A model generated the notes under the pieces. It had not been told where the DNA came from and ran no database searches. It was given only the letters and a program-made list of their open reading frames with translations. Of a stretch of 64,000 bases of DNA, positions 54,160-63,442 are shown piece by piece (position 1 is the first letter of the stretch; the number at the start of each line of letters is the position of its first letter). The translations under genes were made by a program, and so were the position numbers. The stretch comes from Klenkia brasiliensis (GTDB lineage: Bacteria; Actinomycetota; Actinomycetes; Mycobacteriales; Geodermatophilaceae), in assembly GCF_900100695.1 (NCBI RefSeq), contig NZ_FNCF01000007.1:124001-188000 (forward strand), in the 5' to 3' direction.

Positions 54160-54908
54160 TGGACCTCAACGCCGACCTCGGCGAGGGCTTCGGCGCCTGG
54201 ACCCTCGGCGACGACGACGCCCTGCTCGAGGTCGTCACCAGCGCGAACGTGGCTTGCGGGTTCCACGCCGGTGACCCGCGCACCATGCGGCGGGTCTGCG
54301 AGCGCGCGGTGGAGCACGGGGTCGCCATCGGGGCCCAGGTCTCCTACCGCGACCTGCCCGGCTTCGGCCGCCGGTTCATCGACGTCGACCCCGACGAGCT
54401 GACCCAGGACGTCGTCGCCCAGCTCGGCGCGCTGTCGGCGTTCGCCCGGGTCGCCGGGGACCGGGTGCGCTACCTCAAGCCGCACGGCGCGCTCTACAAC
54501 GCCGTCGTGCACCACGAGGAGCAGGCCGCCGCCGTGGTCGCGGCCGTCGTGGACGTCGACGCCTCGCTGCCGGTGCTGGGCCTGCCCGGCTCGGCGTTCC
54601 TGCGGCTGGCCCGCGACGCCGGGCTCACCGGGGTGGACGAGGCCTTCGCCGACCGCGGCTACACGCCCGCGGCGACGCTGGTGCCCCGCCGGGAGCCCGG
54701 CGCCGTGCTGCACGACGCCGACGAGATCGCCGCCCGCTGCGTCGCCATGGCCACCGGGCGACCCGTGCGCGACGTGGACGGCGGCGAGCTGCGGCTGGCC
54801 CCGGCGTCGATCTGCGTGCACGGCGACACCCCGGGCGCGGTCGGCATCGCCCGCCGGGTGCGCGCCGAGCTGACCGCGGCGGGGGTCGAGCTCGCCGCCT
54901 TCGCATGA
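54159..54908 (+). CDS. pxpA: 5-oxoprolinase subunit PxpA (LamB/YcsF family)
   Basis: The protein has 249 residues. Typical LamB/YcsF blocks: [55 protein letters not shown]. With PxpB and PxpC it splits 5-oxoproline (pyroglutamate) to glutamate using ATP. ATG at 54159 overlaps the primase stop (TGATG). The three pxp genes overlap in order A-B-C, so they form one translationally coupled unit. Confidence 0.93.
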   Translation: MDLNADLGEGFGAWTLGDDDALLEVVTSANVACGFHAGDPRTMRRVCERAVEHGVAIGAQVSYRDLPGFGRRFIDVDPDELTQDVVAQLGALSAFARVAGDRVRYLKPHGALYNAVVHHEEQAAAVVAAVVDVDASLPVLGLPGSAFLRLARDAGLTGVDEAFADRGYTPAATLVPRREPGAVLHDADEIAARCVAMATGRPVRDVDGGELRLAPASICVHGDTPGAVGIARRVRAELTAAGVELAAFA

Positions 54909-55513
54909 GGCTGTTGCCCAGCGGGGACGCCGCGGTGCTGGTCGAGCTCGCCGACCTCGACGAGGTGCTCGCCCTGCACGCCGCCCTCGCCGACCGCCCG
55001 GACGGCGTGCTGGACGTCGTCCCCGCCGCCCGCACCGTCCTGGTGGCGCTGGACCCCGGCCGGACGTCGGTGGTCGCCGTCGCCTCGTGGGTCCGGGCCG
55101 CCGAGCCGGTCGCGGGGGCGCGGCCGCGGGGCGCGGAGGTCGAGGTGCCGGTGCACTACGACGGCGCGGACCTCGCCGACGTCGCCGCGGCGCTGGGCTG
55201 CGACGTCGACGAGGTCGTCGCCCGGCACACCGGCACCGCCTGGACCGTCGCGTTCGGCGGGTTCGCCCCCGGCTTCGGCTACGCGGTGCCCGACGGCGGC
55301 GGGTGGGACGTGCCGCGGCGGGCCACCCCGCGCACCCGGGTGCCGGCCGGGTCGGTCGCCGTCGCCGGCGGGTTCGGCGCGGTCTACCCGCAGGCCTCGC
55401 CCGGGGGCTGGCAGCTGCTGGGCCGGACCGACCTGGCCGTGTTCGACGTCGACCGCGACCCGGCGGCCCTGCTGCGCCCGGGCGTGCGCATCCGGTTCAC
55501 GGCGCTGCCGTGA
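54905..55513 (+). CDS. pxpB: 5-oxoprolinase subunit PxpB
   Basis: The protein has 202 residues. It has the PxpB/KipI pattern: [20 protein letters not shown], then [40 protein letters not shown], and [20 protein letters not shown]. It forms a complex with PxpC that carries out the ATP-dependent phosphorylation and ring opening with PxpA. ATG at 54905 overlaps the pxpA stop (ATGA). Confidence 0.92.
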   Translation: MRLLPSGDAAVLVELADLDEVLALHAALADRPDGVLDVVPAARTVLVALDPGRTSVVAVASWVRAAEPVAGARPRGAEVEVPVHYDGADLADVAAALGCDVDEVVARHTGTAWTVAFGGFAPGFGYAVPDGGGWDVPRRATPRTRVPAGSVAVAGGFGAVYPQASPGGWQLLGRTDLAVFDVDRDPAALLRPGVRIRFTALP

Positions 55514-56340
55514 CGCTCACCGTGCTGGCACCGGGCCCGCTGACCACGGTGCAGGACCTCGGCCGGCCCGGCCTGGCGGCCGAGGGCATCGGCCGGTCGG
55601 GCGCGGCGGACCGGGCGTCGGCCGCGCTGGCCAACCGGCTGGTCGGCAACGCCCCGTCGGCCGCCCTGCTGGAGGTCACCGCCGGCGGGCTGGTCGTGCG
55701 CGCGGACGCCGGGGTGTGGGTCGCGCTGACCGGCGCCCGCTGCACCGGTGCCCCGTACGCGGCGCCGGCCTGGCTGGGCGCGGGGGAGCAGCTGCGGCTG
55801 CGCCCGCCCGCCCGGGGCCTGCGCAGCTACCTGGCGGTGCGCGGCGGGGTCGACGTCCCCCCGGTGCTCGGCTCCCGGTCCACCGACCTGCTCTCCGGGC
55901 TGGGGCCGGAGCCGCTGGCGGCCGGCGACGTCCTGCCCACGGGGACGGCGACCCGGCCGTGGCCCGGCGTCGACGTGGCCCCGGTGGCCGAGCCGGTGCG
56001 GGAGCTGACGGTGGCGCTGCGTCCGGGGCCGCGCGCGGACTGGTTCCCCGACGCGGCCCACCGGGTGCTCACCGGGACGGCGTGGGAGGTCACGGGCGAC
56101 AGCAACCGGGTCGGCCTGCGGCTGGCCGGCCCGGAGCTGACCCGGGCCCGCGACGGCGAGCTGGCCAGCGAGGGCATGGCGCGCGGGGCGCTGCAGGTGC
56201 CGCCGTCGGGCCGGCCGGTGCTGTTCCTCGCCGACCACCCGGTCACCGGCGGCTACCCGGTGATCGGCTACATCGCCGACGCCGACGTCGACCGCTGCGC
56301 CCAGCTCGCGCCCGGGGACGTGCTCCGGCTGCGGGGTTGA
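55510..56340 (+). CDS. pxpC: 5-oxoprolinase subunit PxpC
   Basis: The protein has 276 residues. The PxpC/KipA landmarks are LAPGPLTTVQDLGRPGLAAE, GRSGAADRASAALANRLVGN, LRSYLAVRGGVDVPPVLGSR, and EVTGDSNRVGLRLAGPELT. It is the partner of PxpB. The GTG at 55510 overlaps the pxpB stop. The gene completes a full 5-oxoprolinase set; 32 bases separate it from the next gene. Confidence 0.92.
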   Translation: MTLTVLAPGPLTTVQDLGRPGLAAEGIGRSGAADRASAALANRLVGNAPSAALLEVTAGGLVVRADAGVWVALTGARCTGAPYAAPAWLGAGEQLRLRPPARGLRSYLAVRGGVDVPPVLGSRSTDLLSGLGPEPLAAGDVLPTGTATRPWPGVDVAPVAEPVRELTVALRPGPRADWFPDAAHRVLTGTAWEVTGDSNRVGLRLAGPELTRARDGELASEGMARGALQVPPSGRPVLFLADHPVTGGYPVIGYIADADVDRCAQLAPGDVLRLRG

Positions 56341-56372
56341 CCCCCGGCGGCGGCGTCCCGCACGCTTCGCCC

Positions 56373-57110
56373 GTGGCGGACCCGGGGAGGAAGCAGGGGT
56401 CGCTGCTCAAGGAGCTGCCGGTCCTGCTGCTGGTCGCCGTCGTCCTGGCGGTGCTGGTCAAGACCTTCCTGGTGCAGCCGTTCTACATCCCGTCGGCGTC
56501 GATGGAGCAGACGCTGCACGGGTGCACCGGCTGCACCGCCGACCGGATCCTGGTGACCAAGCCGCCCTACTGGTTCGGCGACCCGCAGCCCGGTGACGTC
56601 GTGGTCTTCGAGGGCCCGGACACCTGGCCGTCGGAGGGGCAGGCCGACGAGCCGGGGAACTGGTTCGCGCGGGCCGCCCTGTTCGTCGGCCGCGCGGTCG
56701 GCACCGCCCCGCCCAGCGACCGCGACTTCGTCAAGCGGGTCATCGCGGTCGGCGGGCAGACCGTGCAGTGCTGCGACAACCAGGGCCGGGTCACCGTCGA
56801 CGGCTCGCCCCTCGACGAGCCCTACCTCTACCAGGACGACCAGCGCGCGTTCGGCCCGGTGACGCTCGCGACCGGGCAGCTCTGGGTGATGGGCGACCAC
56901 CGCGGCGACTCCGCCGACTCGCGGGACCACGGCCCGGTCTCCGTCGACGACGTCATCGGCAAGGCGTCGCTGATCATCTGGCCGCTGGGCCGTGCCGGCT
57001 GGATCGGCAGCCCCGACATCCAGGCCACCGCCGAGGGCCCGGCCGACCCGGGCACCGTCGTCCTGCTGGCCGCCGCGCTGCTGGTCCCGCCCGGGAGGCG
57101 ACGGCGGTGA
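56373..57110 (+). CDS. lepB: Signal peptidase I
   Basis: The protein has 245 residues. One N-terminal membrane helix (about 13-35) is followed by the catalytic Ser in PSASMEQTLHG (Ser43) and the catalytic Lys in DFVKRVIAVGG (Lys121), then GDHRGDSADSRDHGPV (the box E region). A Cys-rich insert near the Ser (GCTGC) and a second Cys pair (QCCDN) are typical of actinobacterial LepB. It cleaves signal peptides outside the membrane. The extra hydrophobic C-terminus (TVVLLAAALLVPP) may form a second helix. GTG at 56373. Its stop overlaps the next gene (GTGA). Confidence 0.92.
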   Translation: MADPGRKQGSLLKELPVLLLVAVVLAVLVKTFLVQPFYIPSASMEQTLHGCTGCTADRILVTKPPYWFGDPQPGDVVVFEGPDTWPSEGQADEPGNWFARAALFVGRAVGTAPPSDRDFVKRVIAVGGQTVQCCDNQGRVTVDGSPLDEPYLYQDDQRAFGPVTLATGQLWVMGDHRGDSADSRDHGPVSVDDVIGKASLIIWPLGRAGWIGSPDIQATAEGPADPGTVVLLAAALLVPPGRRRR

Positions 57111-57619
57111 GGGCGGCGGTGCTCGGCCTGGCCGCGCTGCTCGTGCTCACCGGCTGCAGCGGGGGCGCCGACCCGACCCCGCCCGGCGAGGTCATCCCGG
57201 TGGCCGACCGCGACCCCGCACCGCCCGTGGCGGGCGACCTGCTGGGCGGCGGCACCTTCGACCCCGCGCGCACCGACGGCGTCGTCACCGTCGTCAACTT
57301 CTGGGGCAGCTGGTGCCCGCCCTGCCGGCTGGAGGTCCCCGAGCTGCAGGACCTCGCCGACAGGAACCCCGACGTCCTGGTCGTCGGCGTCGCGCTGCGC
57401 GACAGCCCCGAGCTCGCCGAGCAGTTCCGCGTCCACCAGGGCATCAGCTACCCGTCGATCGACGACCCCGGCGGCGAGCTCGCCACCGCCTTCCGGGCGT
57501 GGCCGCTGACCAGCACGCCGTCCACCGTCGTGCTGGACGACCGGGGGCGGGTCGCCGCGGCCTACCCCGGGCCCGTGTCGGCCGAGGACCTGCAGCGGGC
57601 GGTCGACCAGCTGGCCTGA
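57107..57619 (+). CDS. TlpA-like thioredoxin-fold lipoprotein
   Basis: The protein has 170 residues. The signal peptide ends in a lipobox (LTGCSGG, Cys17). The redox motif is WGSWCPPCRLEVPEL (Cys70 and Cys73, CPPC), with the fold continuing to STPSTVVLDDRGRVAAAY. TlpA-like proteins reduce disulfides outside the membrane, for example in cytochrome c maturation or in repair of exported proteins. The GTG at 57107 overlaps the lepB stop, so it is co-translated with signal peptidase I. Whether it has a partner protein is unknown. Confidence 0.9.
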   Translation: MRAAVLGLAALLVLTGCSGGADPTPPGEVIPVADRDPAPPVAGDLLGGGTFDPARTDGVVTVVNFWGSWCPPCRLEVPELQDLADRNPDVLVVGVALRDSPELAEQFRVHQGISYPSIDDPGGELATAFRAWPLTSTPSTVVLDDRGRVAAAYPGPVSAEDLQRAVDQLA

Positions 57620-57630
57620 CCGCGAGGGTG

Positions 57631-57665
57631 CCGCCCCCGCCGCCCCGGTGGGACGACGGGGGCGG
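57631..57665. terminator. Inverted repeat, bidirectional terminator candidate
   Basis: CCGCCCCCG (57631-57639) pairs with CGGGGGCGG (57657-57665) over a 17-base loop, between the stops of the TlpA-like gene (57619) and the catalase gene (57670). Nothing else is seen in this 50-base gap. Confidence 0.65.
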
Positions 57666-57669
57666 GTGG

Positions 57670-59775
57670 TCAGACCGCGGGCGGGACGGCGGAGGCGGTG
57701 ACCAGCTCGGCGCGCTCCCAGACCCGGTGCTGCCCCATCGCGGCCACCAGGTCCCCGACCACGTCGGCCACGGACGCGCCGGTGAACACACCCGGACCGG
57801 ACACCCCCGCCGACGTCAGCACCTGTGCACCCGAGCCCCAGGCCGCGAACGGCTTGAGCTGGCGCAGGGCCTCCTGCAGCAGGACGACGGCCTTGACGTC
57901 GCCGTCGTCCGGGGCGCCGTCGGCCACGACGACGGCGTCGAACTCGACCGAGCGGGCGGTCAGGTTCGTCCGCTCGACCACCTGCTGGTCCTCGCCCGTC
58001 CCCAGCACGCCGCCACGCGGTGCCAGCACCTTGAGCTGGGCGCCCTCGGCGTCCAGGGCCTGGCGCAGAGCCGCGATGCCGGCCAGGTCGGCGTCGGGTC
58101 CGGCGACGACGGCGACCTGCCGGCCGTCCAGCGGGAACGACTCGCCCGTGACCTGGGCGAGCGCGGGGGAGGCGGGCAGGTGCTCGGCCGGGGTGCCCTC
58201 GGGGGCGGGCAGGCCCAGCCCGTCGGCGACCAGGGCGGCCAGCTCGGTGTCGACGTGGGCCAGCACGCCGAGCACCCGCTCCTTGATCGGCTGCTCGTAG
58301 ACCTTGCCGAGCTCGAAGGTGTACGCCTCGACGGTGTGCGTCTTCTCGACGTCGGACAACGACGCCCAGAACATCGCGGGCTGGCTGAAGTGGTCGTCGA
58401 AGGAGGAGGCCACCGCGCGCACGACCTCGCCCTCCACCTTCCGCGGGACGACGACGTAGCCGCCCTCGTCCCACCCGGCGGGCCGCGGTGAGCCGCCGTC
58501 GACGGTGTTGGGGGAGTACGGCGCCTGCCCGGTCGGCACGCCCTGCTGCATGAAGCCGTCGCGGTGGTCGTCGTTGACCGGCACGTGCGGGCGGTTGATC
58601 GGCAGCTGGGTCCAGTTCGGTCCGCCGAGGCGGGTGAGCTGGGTGTCCTGGTAGGAGAAGTTGCGGCCCTGCAGCAGCGGGTCGTCGGTGAACTCGATGC
58701 CGGGCACCACGTGGCCGGTGTTGAACGCGACCTGCTCGGTCTCGCTGAAGTAGTTGGTCGGGTTGGCGTTCAGCACGAGCGTGCCGATCGTCTGCACCGG
58801 CACCATCTCCTCCGGCACGATCTTGGTGGGGTCGAGCAGGTCGATGCCCTCGAACATCTGGTCCTCGGTGTCGGGGAAGACCTGCACACCCAGCTCCCAC
58901 TCCGGGAAGGCGCCCGCCTCGATGGCGTCGGCGAGGTCGCGGCGGTGGAAGTCCGGGTCGGTGCCCATGGCCAGCTGCGCCTCCTCCCAGGTCAGGGAGT
59001 GCACGCCCAGCTTGGGGGTCCACTTGAACTGCACCAGCACCGTCTCGCGCGCCTGGTTGACCATCCGGAAGGAGTGGACGCCGAAGCCCTCCATCATCCG
59101 GTAGCTGCGCGGAATGCCCCGGTCGCTCATGTTCCACAGCACGTGGTGGGTGGCCTCGGTGTGCAGGGAGACGAAGTCCCAGAACGAGTCGTGCGCCGAC
59201 TGCGCCTGCGGGATCTCCCGGTCCGGGCTGGGCTTGGCGGCGTGGATGAGGTCGGGGAACTTGATGGCCTCCTGGACGAAGAAGACCGGCATGTTGTTGC
59301 CGACCAGGTCCCAGGTGCCCTCCTTGGTGTAGAACTTCGTCGCGAACCCGCGGGTGTCACGGGCGGTGTCGGCCGAGCCGCGGGACCCCAGCACGGTGGA
59401 GAACCGCACGAACACCGGCGTCTGCAGGCCCTCCTCGGCCAGCACCGGTGCGCGGGTGATGCTGGCCGCCGTCCCGTTGGCGGTGAAGACGCCGTGCGCC
59501 CCGGCGCCGCGGGCGTGCACCGCACGCTCGGGGATGCGCTCGTGGTCGAAGTGGCTGACCTTCTCGCGGAGGTGGAAGTCCTCCAGCAGGGTCGGACCGC
59601 GCCGGCCCGCCTTCAGCGCGTGGTCGGTGTCGGGGATCCGCACCCCGTTGGGCGAGGTGAGGGCGTCGCCGCCCTGGGCGCGCGGGTCGCGGTCGCCGCC
59701 TGGCGCCTCGAACGGGACGCCGGTGGCGCTGACCTGGGCGGGGGCGGACTGGTCGGGCTTGCGTGCAGGAGGCAT
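57670..59775 (-). CDS. katE: Large-subunit catalase (HPII/KatE type)
   Basis: The protein has 701 residues, the length of large-subunit clade 2 catalases, which destroy H2O2 in the cytosol. The catalytic His is in [15 protein letters not shown] (His87), the catalytic Asn in [15 protein letters not shown], and the core continues through [20 protein letters not shown]. The C-terminal 150 residues ([20 protein letters not shown]) form the flavodoxin/DJ-1-like extra domain characteristic of HPII. The ATG at 59775 has GGAGG some 10 bases upstream. Probably transcribed on its own from the 60-base gap. Confidence 0.95.
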   Translation of the reverse strand: MPPARKPDQSAPAQVSATGVPFEAPGGDRDPRAQGGDALTSPNGVRIPDTDHALKAGRRGPTLLEDFHLREKVSHFDHERIPERAVHARGAGAHGVFTANGTAASITRAPVLAEEGLQTPVFVRFSTVLGSRGSADTARDTRGFATKFYTKEGTWDLVGNNMPVFFVQEAIKFPDLIHAAKPSPDREIPQAQSAHDSFWDFVSLHTEATHHVLWNMSDRGIPRSYRMMEGFGVHSFRMVNQARETVLVQFKWTPKLGVHSLTWEEAQLAMGTDPDFHRRDLADAIEAGAFPEWELGVQVFPDTEDQMFEGIDLLDPTKIVPEEMVPVQTIGTLVLNANPTNYFSETEQVAFNTGHVVPGIEFTDDPLLQGRNFSYQDTQLTRLGGPNWTQLPINRPHVPVNDDHRDGFMQQGVPTGQAPYSPNTVDGGSPRPAGWDEGGYVVVPRKVEGEVVRAVASSFDDHFSQPAMFWASLSDVEKTHTVEAYTFELGKVYEQPIKERVLGVLAHVDTELAALVADGLGLPAPEGTPAEHLPASPALAQVTGESFPLDGRQVAVVAGPDADLAGIAALRQALDAEGAQLKVLAPRGGVLGTGEDQQVVERTNLTARSVEFDAVVVADGAPDDGDVKAVVLLQEALRQLKPFAAWGSGAQVLTSAGVSGPGVFTGASVADVVGDLVAAMGQHRVWERAELVTASAVPPAV

Positions 59776-59835
59776 GGGGGATCCCTGGGCTCGGGCGGGC
59801 AGGAGGTGCCGGCGCCGTTCCCTGGACGCGAGACA

Positions 59836-61359
59836 TCAGGGCCCATGCCCCTCGTCGACGGGGGCCGAAACGGTCCCGTGCACCCGGACGCGCTCGCCCA
59901 GCGCGGCGGCCAGGTCGGCCTCCCCGCGGGCCCGGGCGGCCAGCAGGCCCCACCCGACGTCGGCGGTCCACCGGGCCCGGTGCAGCCAGGCCGCCGTCCC
60001 CGCCGCCGGGCGCAGCTCCGCCCGCGCCGCCGTCCCGACCTCGTCCAGGCCCTCCAGCGCGCCCCGCAGCACGCCCTCGTCGCCGGCGCCCGCGACCAGC
60101 GCGGCCGTCGCCCGCTCGGCGGCGCTGACCGCGGCGGGCAGCCGGCGGCTGGCCGCCCGGGGGAGCAGCAGCAGGCCCGCGGCCAGTGCCAGCGCGATGC
60201 CGACCACGGTCTCGGTGAGCCGGGTCCCGATGAGCTCCGCGCCGCTGCGGCCCGGGACGCCGACGTGCACGAGCATCAGCGACAGCGGCGTGATGAGCGC
60301 GACCGCGAGCACGTACTGCGCCGCGACCAGCAGCTCCACCCCCACGAGCAGCAGGCCGACGACGACCACCTCGACCCCGACCGGCAGGTCCGCGGCCAGC
60401 AGCAGCCCGGCGACGCCGACCCCGGCCAGGGTGCCGGTGACGCGGTGCACCGCGCGGGTCCGCGCGGCCCGGGCGCCGGTGCCCATCAGCACCGCGACCG
60501 CCGTCGTGGACGCCCAGTAGGTGCTGCCCAGCCCCAGCGCGGCGGCGACCAGGCCCGCCGCGGCGACCCCGGCGGTGGTGCGCAGCGCCGTGGCGACCCA
60601 GGCGGGCAGGTCCCGGACCGGGCTGCCGGCCGGGGCGGACGGCGGGACCGGCGGGACGTCGGCGGGCGACAGCCCGTGCAGGAAGGCGGCCTCCAGCTCG
60701 TGCACGCGGGGCCGCAGGGACGGTCGGCGCCGGGTGCCCCCGGCGACCGCCGCGTCGGCGACCCGCAGCGCGCGGGCCACCACCTCGGGCGGGGCGGACC
60801 CGGCGACCGCCGCGGCGGCCGCGGCCACCGCGCGGCGCTCGGGCCCTGCCGGGTCGCGGACCCAGGGCGCCATCACCACGAACCAGGCGAGCGCGGCCCC
60901 GCCCGCCGCGGCCGCCACGTGGCCGGCCAGCGCCGACGGCGCGGCGCCGAGCGCGCTGGCGCTGCCGCCGACCAGGACGACGCCCAGGGCCCCGGGCGGG
61001 CCGACGCGCAGCACCGCGGTGGCCGCGGCGGCGGCACCGGCGAGCAGGCCCAGCACCACCGACAGCGCCACCGGTGACCCGCCGACCAGACCGCAGACCG
61101 CGACGGCCAGCACCAGCACCGCCCCGCACCCGGCGACCACCGCCGCCCGCCGGCGGTAGGACAGCTGGTGGCCGTAGACCGCGGTCAGCCCGCCCAGCGC
61201 CGCGGCCGACCCCAGGTCGGCGTGCCCGGCGGCGACCCCGGCGCCGAGGGGGACCGCCACGCAGAGCGCGGCCGACAGCGCCCGCCGCCCGGCCGCCGCC
61301 CACAGCGCGGGGACCGCCGGTGGGCGGTGACCGATCAGGTGGTGGGCGGCGAGGGGCAC
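59836..61359 (-). CDS. FUSC-family membrane protein (aromatic acid exporter-like)
   Basis: The protein has 507 residues. Two blocks of membrane helices (about 25-160 and 275-400) with a cytosolic part between and after them. The second block contains VATALRTTAGVAAAGLVAAA, TYWASTTAVAVLMGTGARAA and the late GTRLTETVVGIALALAAGLL, the FUSC pattern (G-T-R-x-x-E-T). Related proteins export aromatic carboxylic acids or affect the envelope. The start is taken as GTG 61359. It is divergent from a methyltransferase gene with a 141-base gap. Confidence 0.82.
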   Translation of the reverse strand: MPLAAHHLIGHRPPAVPALWAAAGRRALSAALCVAVPLGAGVAAGHADLGSAAALGGLTAVYGHQLSYRRRAAVVAGCGAVLVLAVAVCGLVGGSPVALSVVLGLLAGAAAAATAVLRVGPPGALGVVLVGGSASALGAAPSALAGHVAAAAGGAALAWFVVMAPWVRDPAGPERRAVAAAAAAVAGSAPPEVVARALRVADAAVAGGTRRRPSLRPRVHELEAAFLHGLSPADVPPVPPSAPAGSPVRDLPAWVATALRTTAGVAAAGLVAAALGLGSTYWASTTAVAVLMGTGARAARTRAVHRVTGTLAGVGVAGLLLAADLPVGVEVVVVGLLLVGVELLVAAQYVLAVALITPLSLMLVHVGVPGRSGAELIGTRLTETVVGIALALAAGLLLLPRAASRRLPAAVSAAERATAALVAGAGDEGVLRGALEGLDEVGTAARAELRPAAGTAAWLHRARWTADVGWGLLAARARGEADLAAALGERVRVHGTVSAPVDEGHGP

Positions 61360-61500
61360 GCCGCCATGGTCGCCGCACCGGGCCGCACCGCCGAGCGGTG
61401 CCTCCCGGTGGACGGGAACTGCGACCGGCCTCACGAGACCACCCGATCGTGTGCGCAGCGGTCACAGCCGGGGCCCAGTCCCGACCACTACGGTGCCGCC

Positions 61501-62085
61501 GTGCACGCCACCGACTGGGACGCCCGCTACGCCGAGAAGCAGCAGTGGTCGGCCGACCCGAACCCGGTGGTGGCGCAGCTGTGCGCCGACCTGGCGCCGG
61601 GCACCGCCGTCGACCTCGCCGCGGGGGAGGGCCGGCACGCGCTCTGGCTGGCCGCCCGCGGGTGGCGGGTCACCGCGGTCGACTTCTCCGCCGTCGGCCT
61701 GGACCGGGGCCGCGCGACCTGGCACGGCCCCGACGTGCTGTGGTCGGTCGCCGACGTGACCACCTGGACGGCGGCGCAGGCGTCCCTGGACCTGGTGCTG
61801 GTGGTCTACCTGCACCTGCCCGAGCCGGAGACGACCGAGCTGCTGACCCGCGCGGTCGGGTGGCTGCGCCCCGGTGGGCACCTGCTGGTGCTCGGCCACG
61901 ACGTGGACAACGTGGCGCACGGGGTCGGCGGCCCGCAGGACACCGCGATCCTGCACTCGGTCGACCGGCTGGCCCCGGTGGCGGCCCGGCTGGACGTCGA
62001 CCGGCTCGAGCAGCTGCCCCGCGAGACCCCGGCCGGCACCGCGCTGGACACCCTGCTGTGGGGTCGGCGCCCGGCCCGCGCGTGA
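61501..62085 (+). CDS. SAM-dependent methyltransferase (small, TehB/Methyltransf_11-like)
   Basis: The protein has 194 residues. It starts with ATDWDARYAEKQQWSADPNP, and the SAM motif is VDLAAGEGRHALWLAARGWR followed by VTAVDFSAVGLDRG, with VLVVYLHLPEPE at motif III. Similar proteins methylate tellurite, thiopurines or unknown small molecules. GTG at 61501. The gene ends 34 bases before the monooxygenase. Confidence 0.85.
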   Translation: MHATDWDARYAEKQQWSADPNPVVAQLCADLAPGTAVDLAAGEGRHALWLAARGWRVTAVDFSAVGLDRGRATWHGPDVLWSVADVTTWTAAQASLDLVLVVYLHLPEPETTELLTRAVGWLRPGGHLLVLGHDVDNVAHGVGGPQDTAILHSVDRLAPVAARLDVDRLEQLPRETPAGTALDTLLWGRRPARA

Positions 62086-62119
62086 TTCCCCACCAGGTCG
62101 CTGTGGTTCCCTCGGGTGC

Positions 62120-63265
62120 ATGACCGACCAGGTGCCCACCCCCGAGCAGCCCGCGGCGACCAAGTTCGCCTACTGGGTCCCCAACGTCAGCGGCGGCCTG
62201 GTCACCTCGACCATCGAGCAGCGCACCGACTGGGGCTACGACTACAACAGGAAGCTCGCGCAGACCGCCGAGGCCGTCGGCTTCGAGTACGCCCTCTCCC
62301 AGGTCCGCTACATGGCCAGCTACGGCGCGGAGTTCCAGCACGAGTCGACGTCGTTCTCCCTCGGCCTGCTGCTGGCCACCGAGCGGCTCAAGGTCATCGC
62401 CGCCGTCCACCCGGGGCTGTGGCAGCCCGGCGTGCTGGCCAAGCTGGGCGCCACCGCCGACCACATGAGCGGCGGCCGGTTCGCCGTCAACGTCGTCTCC
62501 GGCTGGTTCAAGGGCGAGTTCACCGCCATGGGCGAGCCGTGGCTGGAGCACGACGAGCGCTACCGGCGGGCCGAGGAGTTCATCTCCGCGCTGCGCGGCA
62601 TCTGGACCGAGGAGGGCTACACCCTCGGCGGCGACTTCTACCGCTTCCGGGACTTCGACCTCAAGCCCAAGCCGCTGGCGTCGGAGGGCCGCCCGCACCC
62701 GGAGATCTTCCAGGGCGGCAACTCCACCGCCGCCCGCGCCATGGCCGGGCGGGTCAGCGACTGGTACTTCTCCAACGGCAAGGACCTGGCCGGCATCGAC
62801 GAGCAGATCCGCGACGTGCGCGCGGTCGCCGACCCGCTGGGCCGCCGGGTGCGGTTCGGCCTCAACGGCTTCGTCATCGCCCGCGACACCGAGGCCGAGG
62901 CCCGGGAGACCCTGCGGGAGATCGTCGCCAAGGCGAACAAGCCCGCCGTCGAGGGGTTCCGCGACGCGGTGCAGCAGGCCGGCAGCTCCACCGGCGACAA
63001 GCGCGGCATGTGGGCGGACTCCACCTTCGAGGACCTGGTCCAGTACAACGACGGCTTCCGCACCAACCTGATCGGCACCCCGGAGCAGATCGCCGAGCGC
63101 ATCGTGGAGTTCCGCAAGCACGGCGTGGACCTCATCCTCTGCGGCTTCCTGCACTTCCAGGAGGAGGTCGAGCAGTTCGGGGCGAAGGTGCTGCCGCTGG
63201 TCCGGGAGATGGAGGCCGCGGCCGGGATCGCCCCGTCGCCGTTCGCGCCTGCCGTCCCGGCCTGA
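62120..63265 (+). CDS. sfnG: FMNH2-dependent dimethylsulfone monooxygenase-type luciferase-like protein
   Basis: The protein has 381 residues, in the bacterial luciferase-like group. Characteristic blocks are FAYWVPNVSGGLVTSTIEQR at the start, ATADHMSGGRFAVNVVSGWF, and a C-terminal FRTNLIGTPEQIAERIVEF. SfnG converts dimethylsulfone to methanesulfinate and formaldehyde with FMNH2 and O2, supplying sulfur. The flavin reductase and other sulfonate genes are not adjacent, so it may serve a general sulfur role or another sulfone. ATG at 62120. Confidence 0.88.
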   Translation: MTDQVPTPEQPAATKFAYWVPNVSGGLVTSTIEQRTDWGYDYNRKLAQTAEAVGFEYALSQVRYMASYGAEFQHESTSFSLGLLLATERLKVIAAVHPGLWQPGVLAKLGATADHMSGGRFAVNVVSGWFKGEFTAMGEPWLEHDERYRRAEEFISALRGIWTEEGYTLGGDFYRFRDFDLKPKPLASEGRPHPEIFQGGNSTAARAMAGRVSDWYFSNGKDLAGIDEQIRDVRAVADPLGRRVRFGLNGFVIARDTEAEARETLREIVAKANKPAVEGFRDAVQQAGSSTGDKRGMWADSTFEDLVQYNDGFRTNLIGTPEQIAERIVEFRKHGVDLILCGFLHFQEEVEQFGAKVLPLVREMEAAAGIAPSPFAPAVPA

Positions 63266-63285
63266 TCCCGGGTACGGTCCCGCCC

Positions 63286-63411
63286 ATGCTCGGCATGGGC
63301 GGGACCAACGGGGAGCAGGGACGACGGCGGCAGCGGCTCGTCGCCGGGGTCATCGTGCTGGCGATGGTGCTGGCCGCCGGCGCGGTGCTGTTCTCCATGC
63401 TGCTGGGCTAG
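63286..63411 (+). CDS. Small single-helix membrane protein
   Basis: A 41-residue protein: a basic N-terminus (EQGRRRQR) followed by one hydrophobic helix (LVAGVIVLAMVLAAGAVLFS). No family is recognised. It lies 20 bases after the monooxygenase stop and 31 bases before the ABC-F gene. The start ATG and the clean hydrophobic segment suggest a real gene, but the evidence is limited. Confidence 0.55.
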   Translation: MLGMGGTNGEQGRRRQRLVAGVIVLAMVLAAGAVLFSMLLG

Positions 63412-63442
63412 GTGCTGGACCCCGTCGGCCAGACTGGTCGCC

